Shown here piece after piece: positions 10,058-19,748 of a stretch of 64,000 nt of DNA (position 1 is its first letter; each line of letters begins with the position of its first letter). The stretch spans positions 2,790,001 to 2,854,000 of the forward strand of contig MDHJ01000001.1 in assembly GCA_002150995.1 (NCBI GenBank), written 5' to 3'. The position numbers and the translations under genes were made by a program. The notes beneath the pieces were generated by a model, which worked only from the letters and a program-made list of their open reading frames with translations, searched no databases and was not told the origin of the DNA. Source of the stretch: Clavibacter michiganensis. GTDB lineage: Bacteria > Actinomycetota > Actinomycetes > Actinomycetales > Microbacteriaceae.

Positions 10058-11194
10058 ATGCATGCCGACCAGACCGTCACGACGTCGCCGTCCGGGATCA
10101 CGCAGCGCCGCACGCTGCTCTCCGACGGCCGCGAGCTCGTCTACTTCGACGACGCCGACACCGCGCTGCCGCCGGAGCGCGCCGCCGACGCCCGCCCCGC
10201 CGCTCCCCGCCCCCCGACCGCGACGATGCGGCAGGACGTCCTCACGGGCGAATGGGTCTCCATCGCGGCCGCGCGGCAGAACCGCGCGCACCTGCCTCCG
10301 GCGGAGCTGGATCCCCTCGCCCCGCGAGCCCGTCGAACCCGTCCGAGATCCCGAGCATGTACGACGTCGCGGTCTTCGAGAACAAGTCGCCGTCCTTCGG
10401 CCCTCGCTCGCCGACGCGGAGGGCGTGGACGCGCCCGTCGACGACGACGACCTCACCTCCATCGGGCTGGAGCGCACCCGCACCTCGGTCGGCCGCTGCG
10501 AGGTCGTCTGCTTCAGCCCCGAGCACACCGGCTCGTTCAGCGGGCTCGCGCCCTCGCGTGCCCGCACGGTCGTCGAGGCCTGGGCGGAGCGCACCCGCGC
10601 CCTCTCCGCCATGCCCGGCGTCCGCCAGGTGTTCCCGTTCGAGAACCGCGGCGAGGCCATCGGCGTCACGCTGCACCACCCGCACGGCCAGATCTACTCG
10701 TACCCCTACGTGACCCCGCGCACGCGCCGGCTCGTGGAGTCCATCGAGCGCTTCGGCCCGGGCCTCTTCCAGCGGATCCTCGAGAGCGAGCAGGCGTCCG
10801 ACCGGGTCGTCCTCCGCGGCGAGCACTTCACGGCGTTCGTGCCGTTCGCCGCACGCTGGCCCCTGGAGGTGCACATGCTCCCCCACCGCCACGTGCCCGA
10901 CCTCGCGGAGACCACCGAGGCCGAGCGCGACGAGCTCGCTACGATGTACCTGCGGCTCCTGCAGGGCATCGACCGGCTCTACGACACCCCGACGCCGTAC
11001 ATCTCCGCCTGGCACCAGGCGCCGGTGGACGCGCACCGAGACGAGATCCGCCTGATGCTGCAGATCACCTCGCCGCGTCGCGCGGCCGACAAGCTCAAGT
11101 TCCTGGCCGGATCCGAGGCGGCCATGGGCGCCTGGATCGGCGACGTGCCGCCGGAGAAGGCGGCCGAGATGATCCGGAAGGCAGTGGAGGACGC

Positions 11195-11198
<4 letters not shown>
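10058..11198 (+). pseudogene. galT: Galactose-1-phosphate uridylyltransferase, frame broken twice (probable sequence errors)
   Basis: Leloir enzyme exchanging UMP between UDP-glucose and galactose-1-phosphate. The protein is complete but split over three frames. Residues from the ATG at 10058 to about 10320 (ending AELDPLAP) are in one frame, about 10325-10400 (NPSEIPSMYDVAVFENKSPS) in a second, and 10405 to the stop (DDLTSIGLERTRTSVGRCEV ... KAAEMIRKAVEDA) in the third. Each shift is repaired by adding one C, in the CCCC run near 10319 and the CCC run near 10403. The active-site HHPHGQ motif is intact near 10676. The stop overlaps the galK start (ATGA). Homopolymer under-calling is more likely than true inactivation, but this needs re-sequencing. 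Confidence 0.85.
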
Positions 11199-12355
<1,157 letters not shown>

Positions 12356-12388
12356 GCCCCGGCGTCGGGCCGCCCTAGGCTCGGCGGC

Positions 12389-13315
12389 ATGCGACCTGCC
12401 CCGGGCCTCACCGAGATCGTCGACGACCGGGACGACGCCGTCCGCGACATCGGCGGCGCGCTCCCGGCGTGGTTCCCGGCGTCCACGCACCCGGGCGGAT
12501 TCGCGTGGGAGGCCGCCACGGGGCAGCTGCCCGCGCGGATCGCCGTGGTGCGCGACGCGAGGGGCACGGTGGTCGGCTGGGCCGGCTGCGCCCCCGACGA
12601 CGCGCGCGTCGAGTGCGCTCCCGATGACGACGCCACCACCGCCGTGCTCACCGCGTGGGTCCTCGACGCGGCGGTTGACGGACCCGTCAGCGTCGCCGTC
12701 CACCGCGGCCAGGACCACCTGCGCGGGATCCTCGCCGACCGCGGGTTCGTCGACGAGGAGGTCCCGCTCGCCGGGCTCCGCCACCCCGCCCGGGACACCG
12801 GTGCCCGGCCGCCCGCGGGCTACGCGATCCGCCCGGTCGCCTACGGGGAGGAGCGGCTGCGCGTCGACGCGCACCGCCGCGCATGGCGACCCGTCGACCT
12901 GCCCTTCACCGACGGGTCCGGCGACGGGATCGACCCCGCCGCGGAGAGCCGCTTCGACGCCCGGGCGTACGCGGCCGTCCGGGCCTCGGCGCCCTACCGC
13001 CCCGATCTCGACCTCGTGGTCGAGGCCCCCGACGGCTCGCTGGCCGGCACGTGCACGGCCTGGCTCGACCCGGCGAGCGGATGGGCGGAGCTCGAGCCGC
13101 TCGGCATCGTGCCCGCGCATCGCCGGCTCGGCCTGGCGCAGGTCCTCGCGCTCGACGTCTGCCGCCGCGTCGGCGAGCTCGGCGGCCGGGACGTGCTCAT
13201 CGACAGCTCCCCGCTCCCCTACTACCGGGCGCCCTGGGACGCGTACGTCGCCGCGGGCTTCGCGCCCATGGACCGCGGCACGCGCATGCGCCCGGCGCCT
13301 AGCCTGGCCGCATGA
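12389..13315 (+). CDS. GNAT-family N-acetyltransferase (tandem domain)
   Basis: 308-aa protein with two GNAT-like halves. The C-terminal half carries the acetyl-CoA-binding motif (LGIVPAHRRLGLAQVLALDV, about residues 240-260) followed by the usual strand and YYRAPWDAYVAAGF end; the N-terminal half is more degenerate. The substrate cannot be deduced. Start support: TAGGCT at 12376-12381, 7 nt, then ATG, indicating a leaderless mRNA of its own after galK. The stop overlaps the start of the next gene (ATGA). Confidence 0.8.
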   Translation: MRPAPGLTEIVDDRDDAVRDIGGALPAWFPASTHPGGFAWEAATGQLPARIAVVRDARGTVVGWAGCAPDDARVECAPDDDATTAVLTAWVLDAAVDGPVSVAVHRGQDHLRGILADRGFVDEEVPLAGLRHPARDTGARPPAGYAIRPVAYGEERLRVDAHRRAWRPVDLPFTDGSGDGIDPAAESRFDARAYAAVRASAPYRPDLDLVVEAPDGSLAGTCTAWLDPASGWAELEPLGIVPAHRRLGLAQVLALDVCRRVGELGGRDVLIDSSPLPYYRAPWDAYVAAGFAPMDRGTRMRPAPSLAA

Positions 13316-13905
13316 CCGTCGATCCCCAGGCCACCGTCCGCCCGCTCCCCGGCTCGCCCGCGCCCGACGTCGCGGCCGCCGCGCTGGTGGCCGCGGGCGC
13401 CCGCATCGTGGGGCGGGTGGCGCTCGGCGCCGGATCCAGCGTGTGGTTCAACGCCGTGCTGCGCGCGGAGGCCGCCGACATCGTGGTCGGCGCGGGCTCC
13501 AACCTGCAGGACAACGTGAGCTGCCACGTCGACGCGGGGTTCCCGCTCAGGGTCGGGACCGGCGTGAGCGTCGGCCACAACGCGGTGCTGCACGGCTGCA
13601 CGATCGAGGACGACTGCATCGTCGGCATGTCCGCCACCGTGATGAACGGCGCGGTCGTCGGCCGCGAGTCGCTCCTCGCCGGCGGCACCGTCGTGTTGGA
13701 AGGGCAGAGCATCCCGCCGCGCTCGCTCGTCGCGGGCGTGCCCGGCAAGGTGCGGCGCGAGCTCACGGACGACGAGGTCGCGGGGCTCCGCGCGAACGCC
13801 CGGCACTACGTCGAGAACGCGCGGCTCCACGCGGGGGCGATCCCGACGCCGGCAGTGCTCCTGAGCGAGTCGGCGCAGGCCACACGCGAGGAGGGGACGG
13901 CCTGA
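13312..13905 (+). CDS. Gamma-carbonic-anhydrase-like hexapeptide-repeat protein
   Basis: 197-aa left-handed beta-helix protein of the gamma-CA/YrdA/PaaY/CaiE group. The hexapeptide repeats run through residues 30-150 (IVGRVALGAGSSVWFNAVL, CTIEDDCIVGMSATVMNG). The three metal-ligand histidines appear conserved (VSCHVDAG, then VGHNAVLHGCTI), so metal binding is likely; carbonic anhydrase activity is unproven in most family members. It overlaps the upstream GNAT gene by 4 nt, yet also has TAGCCT ending 6 nt before its ATG, so it may additionally be transcribed alone without a leader. The stop codon TGA falls in the loop of a terminator hairpin. Confidence 0.85.
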   Translation: MTVDPQATVRPLPGSPAPDVAAAALVAAGARIVGRVALGAGSSVWFNAVLRAEAADIVVGAGSNLQDNVSCHVDAGFPLRVGTGVSVGHNAVLHGCTIEDDCIVGMSATVMNGAVVGRESLLAGGTVVLEGQSIPPRSLVAGVPGKVRRELTDDEVAGLRANARHYVENARLHAGAIPTPAVLLSESAQATREEGTA

Positions 13906-13920
13906 CCGGCCGTCCCCTCC
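13890..13920. terminator. Intrinsic terminator overlapping a stop codon
   Basis: GGAGGGGACGGCC pairs perfectly with GGCCGTCCCCTCC (13 bp) around a 5-nt loop that holds the TGA stop codon (13903-13905) of the gamma-CA-like gene. It also faces the end of the convergent folD gene. Confidence 0.8.
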
Positions 13921-13968
13921 CGCATCACCGCCGCACGGTCGAGTCGAACGCCGTCGCGGCGAGCGCCG

Positions 13969-14871
13969 TCAGCCGCGGAGCTCCTCGGCCAGGCGCGCGT
14001 CGCGCTCGGCGGCCAGCACCACGTTGACGAGCAGCATCGCGCGGGTCATCGGGCCGACGCCCCGCGGGTTCGGCGACAGGTGGCCGGCGACCTCCTCGAC
14101 GGCGGGGTCGACGTCGCCCGTGAGGCGCGCCTTCCCGGTCTCCGGATCCACGACGCGCGTGATGCCGACGTCGAGGACCGCGGCCCCCGGCTTCACCCAG
14201 TCCGGCTGGATGAGGCCCGCGACCCCCACGGCCGCGACCACGATGTCCGCCCGGCGGACCTCCTGCTCGAGGTCGCGCGTGCGCGAGTGCGTGAGCGTGA
14301 CGGTGGCGTCGAGCCCCTTGCGCGTCAGCAGCAGGCCGAGCGGGCGCCCGACCGTGAGGCCGCGGCCGACGACGACCACGTGCTGGCCGGCGATCGGCAC
14401 GTCGTAGCGCTCGAGCATCTCCACGATGCCCGCGGGCGTGCACGGCAGCGGCGAGGTGAGCTCGCCCTGCACCCCGAGCACCAGGCGCCCGAGGTTCGTC
14501 GGGTGGAGCCCGTCGGCGTCCTTCGACGGGTCGATGAGCTCGAGCATCGCGTTCTCGTCGATCCCCGCGGGGAGCGGCAGCTGCACGATGTAGCCCGTGA
14601 CGGCCGGGTCGGAGTTGAGGCGCTCGATGGCCTGGCGCACGTCCGCCTCGGTGGCGTCGGCCGGCAGGTCGACGCGGATGGACTCGATGCCCACCTCGGC
14701 GCAGTCGCGGTGCTTGCCGGCGACGTAGGAGCGGGATCCCGGGTCGTCGCCCACGAGGAGCGTGCCGAGGCCGGGGACGAGGCCCTGCTCGCGGAGCGCG
14801 CGGATGCGCACGGCGAGCTCGGACTTGACGGCCGACGCGGTGGCGACGCCGTCGAGCTTCACTGCGGTCAT
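13969..14871 (-). CDS. folD: Bifunctional methylene-THF dehydrogenase / methenyl-THF cyclohydrolase
   Basis: Converts 5,10-methylene-THF to 10-formyl-THF with NADP, feeding purine synthesis. The 300 aa show the folate-binding Y-K pair ([17 protein letters not shown]; Tyr and Lys near residues 49-53), the PLP signature [14 protein letters not shown] near 96 and [13 protein letters not shown]. The Rossmann segment [17 protein letters not shown] is near residue 160 and the family end motif [14 protein letters not shown] near 270. It is the second gene of glyA-folD (11-nt gap) and so lies under the ZTP riboswitch upstream of glyA. Confidence 0.96.
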   Translation of the reverse strand: MTAVKLDGVATASAVKSELAVRIRALREQGLVPGLGTLLVGDDPGSRSYVAGKHRDCAEVGIESIRVDLPADATEADVRQAIERLNSDPAVTGYIVQLPLPAGIDENAMLELIDPSKDADGLHPTNLGRLVLGVQGELTSPLPCTPAGIVEMLERYDVPIAGQHVVVVGRGLTVGRPLGLLLTRKGLDATVTLTHSRTRDLEQEVRRADIVVAAVGVAGLIQPDWVKPGAAVLDVGITRVVDPETGKARLTGDVDPAVEEVAGHLSPNPRGVGPMTRAMLLVNVVLAAERDARLAEELRG

Positions 14872-14882
14872 CGTCCGGCGCC

Positions 14883-16160
14883 CTACTGCTCGAGGCCCTC
14901 GTAGAGCGGGAAGCCGTCGGTGAGCGTCAGCACCCGCGCGCGGAGGGCGGCGAGGTCGCTGCCGGGCTTCAGGGTCTCGGCGATGATGTCCGCCACCTCG
15001 GTGAACTCGGTCTCGCCGAAGCCGCGGGTCGCGAGCGCGGACGTGCCGATGCGGACGCCCGAGGTGACCATGGGCGGACGCGGGTCGAACGGCACCGAGT
15101 TGCGGTTGACCGTGATGCCGACCTCGTGCAGCGCGTCCTCGGCCTGCTTGCCGTCGATCGGAGAGTCGCGCAGGTCGGCGAGGACGAGGTGCACATCGGT
15201 GCCGCCCGTGAGCACGGAGACGCCGGCCTCGGTGGAGTCGGCGGCGATGAGGCGCTCGGCGAGGATCTGCGCGCCCTGGATGGTGCGGCGCTGCCGGTCG
15301 GCGAACTCCTCGGTGGCGGCGATCTTGAACGCGGTGGCCTTGGCGGCGATGACGTGCATGAGCGGCCCGCCCTGCTGGCCCGGGAACACGGCCGAGTTGA
15401 GCTTCTTGGCGAGCGCGGTGTCGCGGCTGAGGATCACGCCGGACCGGGGACCGGCGAGCGTCTTGTGCACGGTGGAGGAGACGACGTCCGCGTACGGGAC
15501 GGGAGAGGGGTGCACGCCCGCGGCGACGAGTCCGGCGAAGTGCGCCATGTCGACCCAGAGCTTCGCGCCGACCTCGTCCGCGATGGCGCGGAACGCGGCG
15601 AAGTCGAGGTGGCGGGGGTAGGCCGACCATCCGGCGATGATGACCTGCGGGCGGTGCTCGAGCGCCTTCTCGCGCACGACGTCCATGTCGATGAGGAAGG
15701 TGTCGGGATCGACGCCGTAGGCCGCGGCGTCGTAGAGCTTGCCCGAGAAGTTGAGCTTCATGCCGTGCGTGAGGTGGCCGCCGTGCGCGAGCTCCAGGCC
15801 GAGGATCGTGTCGCCCGGCTGCGCGATGGCGGCGAGGACGGCGGCGTTGGCGGTCGCCCCGGAGTGCGGCTGGACGTTCGCGAACTCGGCGCCGAAGAGG
15901 CTCTTGGCGCGGTCGATGGCGAGCTGCTCGGCGACGTCGACGAACTCGCAGCCGCCGTAGTAGCGACGGCCCGGGTAGCCCTCCGCGTACTTGTTGGTGA
16001 GGACGGACCCCTGCGACTGCAGCACCGCGCGCGGCACGAAGTTCTCGCTGGCGATCATCTCGAGGGTGCCGCGCTGGCGGCCGAGCTCCTGCTCGAGGAC
16101 GGCCGCGATCTCCGGGTCGACCTCGGAGAGGGGGGCGTTGAAGGACTGGTCGACGGGCAT
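14883..16160 (-). CDS. glyA: Serine hydroxymethyltransferase
   Basis: PLP enzyme making glycine and methylene-THF from serine; its product is FolD's substrate. The 425-aa protein is full length: [19 protein letters not shown] near residue 33, [17 protein letters not shown] near 57, and the PLP-lysine motif [19 protein letters not shown] near 225. The C-terminal [17 protein letters not shown] is also present. Start ATG at 16160 has a clear ribosome binding site (AAGGAG, 4 nt spacing). Upstream, the leader contains a ZTP riboswitch, so expression should rise when 10-formyl-THF is limiting and ZTP accumulates. Confidence 0.97.
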   Translation of the reverse strand: MPVDQSFNAPLSEVDPEIAAVLEQELGRQRGTLEMIASENFVPRAVLQSQGSVLTNKYAEGYPGRRYYGGCEFVDVAEQLAIDRAKSLFGAEFANVQPHSGATANAAVLAAIAQPGDTILGLELAHGGHLTHGMKLNFSGKLYDAAAYGVDPDTFLIDMDVVREKALEHRPQVIIAGWSAYPRHLDFAAFRAIADEVGAKLWVDMAHFAGLVAAGVHPSPVPYADVVSSTVHKTLAGPRSGVILSRDTALAKKLNSAVFPGQQGGPLMHVIAAKATAFKIAATEEFADRQRRTIQGAQILAERLIAADSTEAGVSVLTGGTDVHLVLADLRDSPIDGKQAEDALHEVGITVNRNSVPFDPRPPMVTSGVRIGTSALATRGFGETEFTEVADIIAETLKPGSDLAALRARVLTLTDGFPLYEGLEQ

Positions 16161-16194
16161 GGGACTCCTTGTGCACGGTGGACGAGCGGATGCG

Positions 16195-16285
16195 TCGTGG
16201 CCCAGGCGTACGGCCACCAACCGTGTGAGTCGCTCCCCGATGGTGACCCATCCGAACGCCAGTCGCGACGTCGTCGAGCCTACCC
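16195..16285 (-). promoter_or_regulatory. ZMP/ZTP riboswitch (pfl motif) upstream of glyA-folD
   Basis: Read on the minus strand, the leader holds the conserved blocks of the pfl/ZTP aptamer in order. GTCGCGACTGGCG (16269-16257) comes first, then a short hairpin (GATGGG-tca-CCATC type) followed by GGGGAGCGA. After a variable linker comes CCG..CGCCTGGGC (16213-16201), the 3' pseudoknot/ZTP-binding half. The gene context (glyA and folD, classic ZTP targets) agrees. The remaining leader to the start codon (16161-16194) contains the glyA ribosome binding site. The rest of the 349-base gap up to 16509 holds the divergent promoter of the glycosidase-like gene. Covariance-model confirmation was not possible here. 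Confidence 0.85.
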
Positions 16286-16455
16286 GGGCGGGGGCGCGGA
16301 CGCGAGGCGGGGACGGGCGACGCGCACGTCCGGACGCTCCCCGGCGAGCGCCGGCGGCAGGAGCCCTCGACCGCGGACGCGACGGTCGTCTGGCCGGCCA
16401 GCGAGGAATCCCATGGGCACGAACGATCCAGCCGGTCACGAGGACCGCCCGCCCG

Positions 16456-16461
16456 TAGGAT
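16456..16461 (+). promoter_or_regulatory. -10 element of the amylosucrase-like gene
   Basis: TAGGAT in context CCCGTAGGATC, identical to the galT -10 context. It lies about 50 nt before the ATG at 16510, which has its own ribosome binding site (GGAGGAAGG), so this transcript has a leader. Confidence 0.4.
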
Positions 16462-16509
16462 CAGGGGGTCGGGCGACGGTGCCCGCCGGATGCGGAGGAA
16501 GGACCGAGC

Positions 16510-18174
16510 ATGGGGAGCGCAGCGCTCACGACCGATCCCGCAGCAGGCGGACACGACCACGACCCGGCGCACCCGGACGTCCTCCCGGCCGAGGGCCGCG
16601 TCCCCGACGGCGCGGACACCGTGCCCCCGGTCGACCGCGACGCCCTCGCCGCCGACCTCCGCCCGCTCGTGGGCGACGCCGCCGACGGCCTCGCCGCCGC
16701 GCTGGCCGACGACCTCGGCGGAGCGCCTGAGTCCCGCCCTGCCGCCACCGACGCGGCCGCGCTCCCCGACCACGCGCCCGGCCTCGACCTCGACCGCCGC
16801 ACCGGCGGCGTCTGCTACGTCGACCGGTACGCCGACGACCTGGCCGGCCTCGCCGCCCGCATCCCCGCCCTCCGCGACCTCGGCCTCACCCACCTCCAGG
16901 TGACGCCCGTCGCCGAGCGCGCCGACGACCTCGACGATGACGACGACGCGCGACTGGCGCCGGGCATCCGCGTGCGCGCCGGCCTCGGATCCGCCGCCGA
17001 CCTGTCCGGCCTCGCCGAGGCCCTGCACGACGCCGGCCTCACGCTGGCCGTCGACCTCTCCCCGGCCGACCCGGACGCCGACCTCCCCGGGCGGATCCGC
17101 GGAGCCGTGCGCGAGGCCGTCGCCCTCGCCGCCGCGGGGGCCGACGTCGTCCGGGTCGATCCCGCCGACGTCCTCCGCGACCGCCCCGACGCCGACCGCG
17201 CCGCGCTCCTGGCCCTCATCGCCCGCCTCGCCCGCCGCACGGCGCCCGCCCTCGCGCTGGCCGTCGCCGCGGACGCCGACCCGCGTGCGACCGCCGGACT
17301 CCTCGACGGGGACGCCGTGCGCCTCGCCGACGACCCGGCCCTGACCGCGCTCGTGTGGGAGGCGCTCGCCACCCGGTCCGCGTCCCTGCTCTCCCGCGCC
17401 CTCGACCGCCGAGCCGACGCGCCGGCCGGATCCGCGTGGATCGCGCGGGTCCGGAGCCACGACGCCCTCCGCTGGTCCTTCGACGACCAGGACGCGCGCG
17501 CCCTCGGCATCGACCCCGAGGAGCACCGCCGCTTCCTCGCCGAGTACCACGTCGGCCGATTCCCCGGCAGCCACGCGCGCGGGATCGAGCACCCGGGCGG
17601 CGCGGTCGCCGGCACCACGGCGTCCCTCGCGGGCCTGGAGCAGGACGACCCGGGGGCCGTGGAGCGCATCCTCCTCGCCCACTCCATCGCCCTCAGCACC
17701 GGCGGCCTGCCGCTGCTCGTGCTCGGCGACGAGGTCGGGCAGCTCAACGACTACGGCTACGACGACGTCCCCGCGCACGCCGACGACAGCCGGTGGGTGA
17801 ACCGCCCGCTCTACCCATTCGAGCGCTACGACCAGCGCGACGACCGCACCACCAGCACGGGCGTCATCCACGCCGGGATCCGGCGCCTGGTCGCCGTCCG
17901 GCGGGCGACCCCCGCGCTCGGCGGCACGCGGATCGTCGGCTTCGACGCGAACGACCCGCACGTGCTCGGGTACCAGCGCCCGCATGAGGACGGCACCGTG
18001 CTCGTGCTCGCCAACCTGGGCGACGAGGCCGCCACGGTCTCCGCGGAGACGCTCGGCGGCTTCGCCGACGAGGCCGTCGACCTGGTGCGCGACGAGCGGC
18101 TCCGCCTGACGAAGGGCATCGTGCTGAGCCCGCGCACGTTCGTCTGGCTCCAGGCCGCTCACGACCTCGCGTGA
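16510..18174 (+). CDS. Amylosucrase-like GH13 protein lacking the general acid (probable pseudoenzyme)
   Basis: 554-aa homologue of amylosucrase (about 630-640 aa). Retained are the (beta/alpha)8 start ([21 protein letters not shown]), the nucleophile strand (VVRVDPA, Asp217), the transition-state pair in [20 protein letters not shown] (His317-Asp318) and the region [20 protein letters not shown]. The C-terminal beta domain ends HVLGYQ...[11 protein letters not shown]. Two parts are lost. The long loop/domain B between strands 3 and 4 is reduced to a short link, and the acid/base Glu strand (FFKSEA in known enzymes) reads [11 protein letters not shown], placing Ala near 253 where Glu is expected. 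Sucrose glucosyl transfer is therefore doubtful. The open frame is continuous, so this is not caused by a frame break. The next gene is 40 nt downstream. Confidence 0.8.
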   Translation: MGSAALTTDPAAGGHDHDPAHPDVLPAEGRVPDGADTVPPVDRDALAADLRPLVGDAADGLAAALADDLGGAPESRPAATDAAALPDHAPGLDLDRRTGGVCYVDRYADDLAGLAARIPALRDLGLTHLQVTPVAERADDLDDDDDARLAPGIRVRAGLGSAADLSGLAEALHDAGLTLAVDLSPADPDADLPGRIRGAVREAVALAAAGADVVRVDPADVLRDRPDADRAALLALIARLARRTAPALALAVAADADPRATAGLLDGDAVRLADDPALTALVWEALATRSASLLSRALDRRADAPAGSAWIARVRSHDALRWSFDDQDARALGIDPEEHRRFLAEYHVGRFPGSHARGIEHPGGAVAGTTASLAGLEQDDPGAVERILLAHSIALSTGGLPLLVLGDEVGQLNDYGYDDVPAHADDSRWVNRPLYPFERYDQRDDRTTSTGVIHAGIRRLVAVRRATPALGGTRIVGFDANDPHVLGYQRPHEDGTVLVLANLGDEAATVSAETLGGFADEAVDLVRDERLRLTKGIVLSPRTFVWLQAAHDLA

Positions 18175-18214
18175 CACACTCGCATCCACAGGCGGGACGG
18201 CACGGAGGAACGGC

Positions 18215-18721
18215 ATGAGCGACGAGGGACGCGGCGGGGATCAGCCGCGGGAGGGCTCGGGGGCGCGCGGCGCATCCGGGTTCGCATGGCCCATGTGGGT
18301 CAACATCGGCTGGATCGCGCTCGGCGCGTGGCACATGCTCGCGCCCGTCAATGACGCGTCGGGCTGGCTCGGCGCGTTCCAGATCGGGGTGGGCGCCTTC
18401 GGCATCCTCGCCTCGCGCCGCCGGGCCCGTCGGCTCGCCGAGGCGGAGGCCGACGCGCTGCCGCTCGAGGAGGCCACGCGCGTGCCCGCGGACGTCGACG
18501 AGGACCGGGCGCGCATCGCCGAGGCGGCCGCCGCGCACGCGGAGATGGACGCGCGGCTCCGGGCGCTCGCCATGCAGCTGGAGCAGCCCGGCACCCCGGG
18601 CGCCGATCCCGACCTGCCCGAGCCCCCGCACGCCCCGGGCGGACGCACCCGCGGCCGCCGCGGCCGGGCGCGCGACGCCGGCCTCGCCGACGACGGCCTG
18701 CCGCCCGTCGCCCGCTGGTAG
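18215..18721 (+). CDS. Hypothetical membrane protein (168 aa)
   Basis: Short protein with two hydrophobic segments (about residues 24-42 and 49-65: [33 protein letters not shown]). A charged, helical cytoplasmic region follows ([20 protein letters not shown]) and a Pro/Arg-rich tail. No known domain is recognised. A ribosome binding site (GGAGGAA) precedes the ATG. It lies 40 nt behind the amylosucrase-like gene and may be co-transcribed. Confidence 0.65.
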   Translation: MSDEGRGGDQPREGSGARGASGFAWPMWVNIGWIALGAWHMLAPVNDASGWLGAFQIGVGAFGILASRRRARRLAEAEADALPLEEATRVPADVDEDRARIAEAAAAHAEMDARLRALAMQLEQPGTPGADPDLPEPPHAPGGRTRGRRGRARDAGLADDGLPPVARW

Positions 18722-18743
18722 CCGCCGCGCTCCGCCACCGCGG

Positions 18744-19637
18744 TCAGCTGGCGCGCGTCACCCCGCGCGACATGATCGCGGAGGTCAGCGCCTCGATCGA
18801 CGCGCGCGGCCCCGCCGGGTTGTCCATCAGCACGTAGTCGACCTCGTCGAGCTCCGGCAGGCCGAGCCGCGAGGTGACCTTCACCAGGTCGGTCGGGATG
18901 AGCGCCTGCGGCAGCACCGCCACGCCCATGCCGGCGCGCACGGCCGCGAGCACGCCGTTCACGTCGCGGGTGCTGCAGGTGATCCGCCAGGTGCGGCCGG
19001 CCCGCTCGAGCGCGTCCATCGCCATCTGCCGGCTGATGCTCGGCGCCCGGTACGCGATGAGCGGCACCGTGGCGCCCGGCTCCACCAGGGTGCGGTCGAG
19101 GCCGACCCACACCATCCGGTCGCGGCCGACGAGCCGCGCGGACGGGTGCTCGTCGACGGTGGTCTTCGTGAGGATGAGGTCGAGCTGCCCCGCGAGGAGC
19201 CGACGGTGCAGCGGCCCGCTCTGCGTGACCGTGAGCTCCAGCTCGATCTGCGGGTGCAGCTGCCGGAAGTGCCGGAGGATGCGCGGCAGCTGGGTGATCG
19301 CCAGGTCGTCCGCGGTGCCGAAGCGCAGGCGCCCGCTCACCTCCGATCCGCCGAAGTAGCTCTCGGCCGCCTGGTGCGCCGCGAGGATGGTGCGCGCGAA
19401 CCCGGCCATGGCGTCGCCCGCGTCGGTGAGGCTCATCCGCCGGGTGTCCCGGGCGATGAGGGTGCGGTCGACGGAGCGCTCGAGCCGCCGCACCTGCTGG
19501 CTCACCGTCGGCTGGCTGACGCCGAGCCGCGCGGCCGCCTGCGTGAAGCTGCGGGTGTCGGCCACGGCGAGGAACGTGGTGAGCAGGGTCGGATCCAGCA
19601 CACGGGCTCCATTCGATCTGGTGATGACACTCATCAT
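18744..19637 (-). CDS. LysR-family transcriptional regulator
   Basis: 297-aa LysR regulator. The N-terminal helix-turn-helix occupies about residues 15-75 (PTLLTTFLAVADTRSFTQAA, ARLGVSQPTVSQQVRRLE), and the periplasmic-binding-like effector domain follows (GRLRFGTADDLAITQLPRIL, GQLDLILTKTT, GMGVAVLPQALIP). Two adjacent ATG codons are possible starts (19637 or 19634). It is divergent from an MFS transporter gene with a 111-nt intergenic region, the usual arrangement for a LysR regulator and its target, so it probably controls that exporter. Effector unknown. Confidence 0.9.
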   Translation of the reverse strand: MMSVITRSNGARVLDPTLLTTFLAVADTRSFTQAAARLGVSQPTVSQQVRRLERSVDRTLIARDTRRMSLTDAGDAMAGFARTILAAHQAAESYFGGSEVSGRLRFGTADDLAITQLPRILRHFRQLHPQIELELTVTQSGPLHRRLLAGQLDLILTKTTVDEHPSARLVGRDRMVWVGLDRTLVEPGATVPLIAYRAPSISRQMAMDALERAGRTWRITCSTRDVNGVLAAVRAGMGVAVLPQALIPTDLVKVTSRLGLPELDEVDYVLMDNPAGPRASIEALTSAIMSRGVTRAS

Positions 19638-19698
19638 GTCGAGACGGGATCCGAATGGGAAGGCCGCCGGTAGCGTCGATCCCGGCCCCACGAGGGCC

Positions 19699-19725
19699 GA
19701 CCCATACGGAACCGATCCGCCCATA
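19699..19725. promoter_or_regulatory. Direct repeat in the LysR/MFS intergenic region
   Basis: Two CCCATACG octamers start 19 bp apart (19699-19706 and 19718-19725), roughly two helical turns. A possible LysR binding region, but no T-N11-A palindrome is convincing. A TAGCGT hexamer at 19671 could be the MFS -10. Confidence 0.25.
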
Positions 19726-19748
19726 CGCAACGCACACCGCAGGATGAA

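Noticed and set aside
13969..18216. Single open frame of 1,415 codons on the minus strand
   Set aside because: Only its 3' 300 codons are a gene (folD); the rest is antisense or out-of-frame reading through glyA and the plus-strand glycosidase-like gene, kept open by GC-rich third positions.
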